Assembly (NCBI GenBank): GCA_046309355.1 | Contig: JBKCPL010000047.1 | Span: 1-27,388, forward strand | Length of the DNA stretch: 27,388 bases | Reading direction: 5' to 3' | DNA from: CAYSBE01 sp046309355 | GTDB lineage: Bacteria; Bacteroidota; Bacteroidia; UKL13-3 | Part shown: positions 24,165 to 27,388 of the stretch, piece after piece | How the letters are laid out: each line of letters starts with the position of its first letter | Position numbering within the stretch: position 1 is the first letter of the stretch | Notes under the pieces: model-generated | Database searches by the model: none | What the model saw: the letters and a program-made list of their open reading frames with translations, nothing else | Told to the model about the DNA's origin: nothing | Position numbers and translations under genes: made by a program

Positions 24165-24518
24165 ATGGGAAGAAGACATAATTACGAACAATTAGAAATT
24201 TATAAAAACGGTTTAGCAATAGCTGTAACAGTACTTGGTTTTATTGATGAAATAAGGCCATATAGATTAGCAGAAGACATGATGGCTGCTGCTATTTCTA
24301 TACCTGGCAATATTGCTGAAGGTTCTGAACGTGGGACTAACAAAGAATTTAAAAGATACCTAGAGTTTTCAAGCGGTTCTTCATCAGAACTGGCAACTCA
24401 ACTTACTGTCATAATCATGGCTAAAAAATACACTCACTTACAACTAGAAGAAGTGTTAATGAAAGTTAAAAATAACAACAACATGATACGCGGATTCATG
24501 AATAGTTTAGAATTTTAA
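24165..24518 (+). CDS. Four-helix-bundle protein (23S rRNA intervening-sequence protein family)
   Basis: Protein of 117 residues, the normal length for this family. Landmarks are YEQLEIYKNGLAIAV at the start, the central SIPGNIAEGSERGTNKEFKRYL, and a C-terminal helix ending NNMIRGFMNSLEF. Family members form pentameric helical bundles. They were first found in 23S rRNA insertions and are frequent stand-alone genes in Bacteroidota; function is unknown, with some relatives (Avd) helping reverse transcriptases. It is AT-rich: positions 24181-24480 contain 100 G or C in 300 bases, lower than sampled neighbouring coding sequence. Inverted GAGA-rich repeats flank it on both sides, suggesting it moved here as a unit. 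No 23S rRNA is nearby. Confidence 0.88.
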   Translation: MGRRHNYEQLEIYKNGLAIAVTVLGFIDEIRPYRLAEDMMAAAISIPGNIAEGSERGTNKEFKRYLEFSSGSSSELATQLTVIIMAKKYTHLQLEEVLMKVKNNNNMIRGFMNSLEF

Positions 24519-24536
24519 AAGCTAATCTCTTGTAAA

Positions 24537-24600
24537 CTCATATCCCATTTCCTCTAAATCCCATATCTCGTCCTCTCGCCTCCCAACATCTCGTTTCTAA
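24537..24600 (+). repeat. Right CTC-rich arm flanking the four-helix-bundle gene
   Basis: A pyrimidine-rich stretch, the complement pattern of the left arm. ATCCCATATCTC (24558-24569) and ACATCTCGT (24586-24594) pair with left-arm words in nested order. The arm ends nine bases before the start codon of the next gene, so the regulator's leader lies within it. Confidence 0.65.
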
Positions 24601-24603
24601 CTC

Positions 24604-25131
24604 ATGCTCGACACCCTCATCACTTCCAAAACCCGCATTAAGCTGCTGCTTAAATTCTTCTTGAACGGACAGAACAAAGCTTACCTGCGCAATCTGGAAG
24701 CGGAATTTGGCGAAAGCTCAAATGGCATTCGCGTGGAGTTGAATAAATTTGAAGAAGCCGGATTACTGATTGCAACCACTGAGGGAAACAAAAAAATATT
24801 TAAAGCCAATTCCAAACATCCCATGTTTGGCGATATACGCAGCATTTTGCTGAAGTATACCGGATTAGATAAGATTGCCGAACAGGTGATACAGAAGCTA
24901 GGCGATATAGAAGCCGTATATCTGGTGGGTGAACTTGCCCGTGGACTGGATAACCCGATAATCGATTTGGTTTTTGTGGGTGAAATTGACAAAAACTATC
25001 TGTTGAAACTGACCGAACGTGCCGAAAAGTTGATACAAAAAAAAGTGCGCTTCGTCATTTTTACGGCAAAAGAGTTTGACTCACAAAAGCACATCATATT
25101 ACAGGAATCGCACGTAGAGATACTCAATTAA
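24604..25131 (+). CDS. Winged-helix regulator with a degenerate nucleotidyltransferase domain
   Basis: Protein of 175 residues. The N-terminal winged helix-turn-helix (about residues 1-70) shows KTRIKLLLKFFLNG, then SSNGIRVELNKFEEAGLL, then the wing ATTEGNKKIFKAN. The C-terminal domain (about 85-175) has the beta-polymerase-type nucleotidyltransferase outline VYLVGELARGLDNPIIDLVFVG. The GSxxxG loop reads GELARG, and of the two metal-binding Asp only Asp121 remains, so catalysis is doubtful. Its position between the antiterminator and neuB suggests it regulates this glycan locus. It is followed after 10 bases by the hydrolase gene. Confidence 0.75.
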   Translation: MLDTLITSKTRIKLLLKFFLNGQNKAYLRNLEAEFGESSNGIRVELNKFEEAGLLIATTEGNKKIFKANSKHPMFGDIRSILLKYTGLDKIAEQVIQKLGDIEAVYLVGELARGLDNPIIDLVFVGEIDKNYLLKLTERAEKLIQKKVRFVIFTAKEFDSQKHIILQESHVEILN

Positions 25132-25141
25132 CATAAACCGC

Positions 25142-26314
25142 ATGAACACGTTGCAAAAAATACTAGTCAAACTGGCCGTTGTACTGATTGCTTTTTTTAG
25201 TTCAGAACCCGCTGCACGTGCACAGCAAATAGGCCATACTACCGTTACTTTTACCGACAGCACCCGAAACAACCGTCAAATACCTGCCGAAGTTTACTAT
25301 CCATCTTCAGCAGCAGGCGACAATACCCCCATACTCTTGGGTAATTTTCCGCTCATTGTTTACGGTCATGGATTTTTAATGACCTGGAGCGCTTACCAGA
25401 ACATCTGGACAGATCTGGTAACACAAGGCTATATTGTAGTATTTCCAAAAACAGAAGGCGGATTTGCTCCACAGCATGCAGAATTCGGAAAGGACATTAG
25501 CTTTCTAATCAGTTACATTCCTCAATATGGCGCGTCATCCGTTGTACCTGCCTCATCTGTTTCGGGCCGGTCAGCTATTATGGGACATTCCATGGGAGGC
25601 GGTTCAGGCTTTCTGGCAGCTGAAATGAATACATCCGCAACTACTCTGGTTACGTTTGCGGCAGCCAATACCAATCCTTCGTCAATCGAAGCAGCACGAA
25701 AACTATCACTACCCATGCTTGTATTTAGCGGTTCCAACGATTGTGTTGCACCTCCTGCTCAACATCAGAATATCATGTATGATTCCGCAGCATCCGAATA
25801 CAAAACTCAGATTTATATAAAAGGAGGTGGTCACTGCTTCTTTGCTGATAACAATATCAACTGCTCACTGGGAGAATCAACATGTACACCTACTCCTACT
25901 ATTTCACGAGCGCAACAGCAGTCAGCCACTTCCGATTTGATGAAGCTATGGCTGGGCTACTTTCTGAAAGACGATATCTATTCTGCTCAACGGTTTCAGG
26001 ATTCACTGAATTCAAGTTCCCGCATTACTTTTCGTCAGAAATTACCTCTTGTTCAGCCGGTAAGTATTCCTAAAGCATTGGCATCTGCTCAAGGTATTGC
26101 TGTGTATCTAAATCGCGTGTTGGAAACGGTGCGTATGGAAAGCACATCGGAACCCATTTCTACAGTGACAGTGGTTGATGCAATGGGCAGCAGTATGCTG
26201 GTATACGATTCGTATCCGTCAAGCGAAGTATCATTCGATATTTCCTTGCTGAAAGCCGGAATCTACTCAGTCATTGTAAACAAGAGGCATTGCAGAAAAC
26301 TGCTGGTAAATTAA
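25142..26314 (+). CDS. Secreted alpha/beta hydrolase with T9SS sorting domain
   Basis: Protein of 390 residues with a signal peptide (about 1-28, ending ARAQQ). The alpha/beta hydrolase core has the nucleophile elbow MGHSMGG (Ser150), the acid Asp200 (SGSNDCVAPP) and His231 (GGGHCFF), all in the right order. An oxyanion-type HG pair occurs at YGHGF (75-76). It resembles chlorophyllase/PET-hydrolase-like esterases. The last 75 or so residues form a type A T9SS C-terminal domain (VTVVDAMGSSMLVYDS, LKAGIYSVIVN, RKLLVN), which directs secretion through the outer membrane. The substrate is unknown. It lies 10 bases after the regulator gene and may be in the same transcript. Confidence 0.85.
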   Translation: MNTLQKILVKLAVVLIAFFSSEPAARAQQIGHTTVTFTDSTRNNRQIPAEVYYPSSAAGDNTPILLGNFPLIVYGHGFLMTWSAYQNIWTDLVTQGYIVVFPKTEGGFAPQHAEFGKDISFLISYIPQYGASSVVPASSVSGRSAIMGHSMGGGSGFLAAEMNTSATTLVTFAAANTNPSSIEAARKLSLPMLVFSGSNDCVAPPAQHQNIMYDSAASEYKTQIYIKGGGHCFFADNNINCSLGESTCTPTPTISRAQQQSATSDLMKLWLGYFLKDDIYSAQRFQDSLNSSSRITFRQKLPLVQPVSIPKALASAQGIAVYLNRVLETVRMESTSEPISTVTVVDAMGSSMLVYDSYPSSEVSFDISLLKAGIYSVIVNKRHCRKLLVN

Positions 26315-26398
26315 ACTCCGCGTGAGGTATTCCTTTTCTCTTTTGTTAAACTGTAGTACACAGTTAGTGAGTTCTGCATTTTTATAATCACTGAACCC

Positions 26399-27388
26399 AT
26401 GCAAAAAAACACCTGTATTATTGCCGAAATAGCTCAAGCCCATGAGGGAAGTCTGGGTATTGCACACAGCTATATAGATGCGCTGGCCGATTGCGGTGTA
26501 AATGCCATAAAGTTTCAAACACACATCGCAGAAGCAGAAAGCAGTGATTCGGAATCGTTCCGTGTAAAATTCACTTATGAAGATAAGACACGATACGACT
26601 ACTGGAAACGCATGGAGTTTACCGCTGACCAATGGGCAGGACTCCAACAGCACTGCGATGAAAAAGGTGTGGAATTTATATCATCCCCCTTTTCTGTGGC
26701 CGCTGTGGAGTTGCTGGAGAAACTGAATGTAAAACGATATAAAATAGGGTCGGGAGAATTAACAAATTACCTAATGCTCGATAAGATTGCTCAAACCGGA
26801 AAGCCTATCATACTTTCGTCAGGCATGAGCGACTGGAATGAGCTCGATCAAACCATTGCTTTTCTAAAACCTTACGGAAACGAATTGTCGTTGATGCAAT
26901 GCACTACAGCCTACCCTACACAACCCCAGCAATGGGGACTGCAACTGATAGCAGAGATGAAATCACGTTACGGCTTGCCGGTTGGTTTCAGTGACCATTC
27001 AGGAGATATCTATGCCGGATTGGCTGCTGTTACTTTAGGTGCTGAGCTGCTCGAATTTCATGTGGTTTTCGATCAGCGCATGTTTGGACCGGATTCCAAA
27101 TCGTCACTCACGATGGATCAGGTAAAAAAACTGGTGAATGGTGTACGACAAATTGATGAGTCGCTGAATGTTGACGCAACATGGAAATCAGATGCATCAC
27201 AATTTGCAGAGCTAAAAACACTTTTTGGAAAAAGCCTGGCAGTGAATAACGATTTACCCAAAGGGCATATCATCTCCATCAACGACCTTGAATCAAAGAA
27301 ACCCGGAAACATGGGTATACCGGCAAAAGATTATCAATCCGTTTTAGGGAAGCAGTTGAAGCATGCGCTTAAAAAATGGGATTTTCTG
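26399..27388 (+). CDS. neuB: NeuB-type nonulosonate (sialic/legionaminic acid) synthase, partial at the window edge
   Basis: 330 codons are visible without a stop; the 3' end lies outside the window. The N-terminal TIM barrel has IIAEIAQAHEGS, NAIKFQTH, FISSPFS, RYKIGSGELTN, ILSSGMS, MQCTTAYPT, GFSDHSGD and LEFHVVFDQ, all NeuB landmarks for PEP and Mn binding. An SAF (antifreeze-like) domain follows from about residue 275 (GKSLAVNNDLPKGHII). The enzyme condenses PEP with a hexosamine to make a nine-carbon acidic sugar for surface glycans. Whether the product is N-acetylneuraminic, legionaminic or another acid cannot be told. The preceding 84 bases contain an inverted repeat AACTGT/ACAGTT (26349-26365) and no clear promoter. 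Confidence 0.9.
   Translation, partial: MQKNTCIIAEIAQAHEGSLGIAHSYIDALADCGVNAIKFQTHIAEAESSDSESFRVKFTYEDKTRYDYWKRMEFTADQWAGLQQHCDEKGVEFISSPFSVAAVELLEKLNVKRYKIGSGELTNYLMLDKIAQTGKPIILSSGMSDWNELDQTIAFLKPYGNELSLMQCTTAYPTQPQQWGLQLIAEMKSRYGLPVGFSDHSGDIYAGLAAVTLGAELLEFHVVFDQRMFGPDSKSSLTMDQVKKLVNGVRQIDESLNVDATWKSDASQFAELKTLFGKSLAVNNDLPKGHIISINDLESKKPGNMGIPAKDYQSVLGKQLKHALKKWDFL

Noticed and set aside
26349..26365. Inverted repeat AACTGT/ACAGTT before neuB as terminator or riboswitch
   Set aside because: The stem is only 6 bp, no T-run follows, and nothing resembles a known riboswitch; mentioned only in the neuB entry.
26267..26653. 128-codon minus-strand frame across the hydrolase end and neuB start
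   Set aside because: It overlaps two well-supported plus-strand genes and shows no recognisable motif.
1..27388. CRISPR arrays, tRNA or rRNA genes, transposases, defence systems
   Set aside because: I found no regularly spaced repeats, no tRNA-like cloverleaf sequence in the short gaps, and no transposase, nuclease-defence or toxin-antitoxin signature.

Overview
The window looks like the chromosome of a member of the Bacteroidota. The evidence is a complete six-gene alternative complex III operon, several promoters of the TTG/TTTG...TAnnTTTG type used by this phylum, very few Shine-Dalgarno sequences, a protein with a type IX secretion (T9SS) sorting tail, a UpxY-like NusG paralogue, and an ECF sigma factor with a CpxP/Spy-like partner. 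I cannot place it below phylum level. Protein-coding density is high and no gene-free gap exceeds 300 bases; the longest is 283 bases at 23882-24164. I saw no rRNA, tRNA, CRISPR array or transposase.

Left third, minus strand (102-8432): actABCDEF, encoding the quinol:cytochrome c/oxidase oxidoreductase. ActA is a six-heme version. ActB has a Tat-lipoprotein signal and one Fe-S site lacking a cysteine. A GC-rich hairpin follows actF.

Middle minus-strand block (8652-14327), in order of transcription: rmuC, a lolA-like gene, thyA, a PglC-like initiating sugar transferase, and a membrane NDP-sugar 4,6-dehydratase. The last two are enzymes for starting and modifying surface glycans. Good Bacteroidota-type promoters precede rmuC and the sugar transferase.

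Plus-strand block (14441-22298): a three-gene ECF sigma cassette whose sigma gene starts with TTG and whose second product carries a duplicated 25-residue module; a deoxyhypusine-synthase-like gene with an altered active site, under a promoter with tandem direct repeats; a Nif3 family gene; a C4 zinc-ribbon coiled-coil gene; a TPR-like exported protein; a 2-oxoglutarate/Fe(II) oxygenase; and a membrane glycosyltransferase with a nearly leaderless promoter.

Right end (22427-27388): a lipoprotein, then what looks like the start of a surface-polysaccharide locus. This comprises a NusG-like antiterminator with its own terminator, a winged-helix/degenerate-nucleotidyltransferase regulator, a T9SS-exported alpha/beta hydrolase, and a NeuB-type nonulosonate synthase cut by the window edge. 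Between the antiterminator and the regulator sits an AT-rich four-helix-bundle (23S rRNA intervening-sequence type) gene. It is framed by nested inverted GAGA-rich repeats, and a repeat fragment of the same kind lies about 1.8 kb upstream. This is the best candidate in the window for a small, poorly described mobile or regulatory element.
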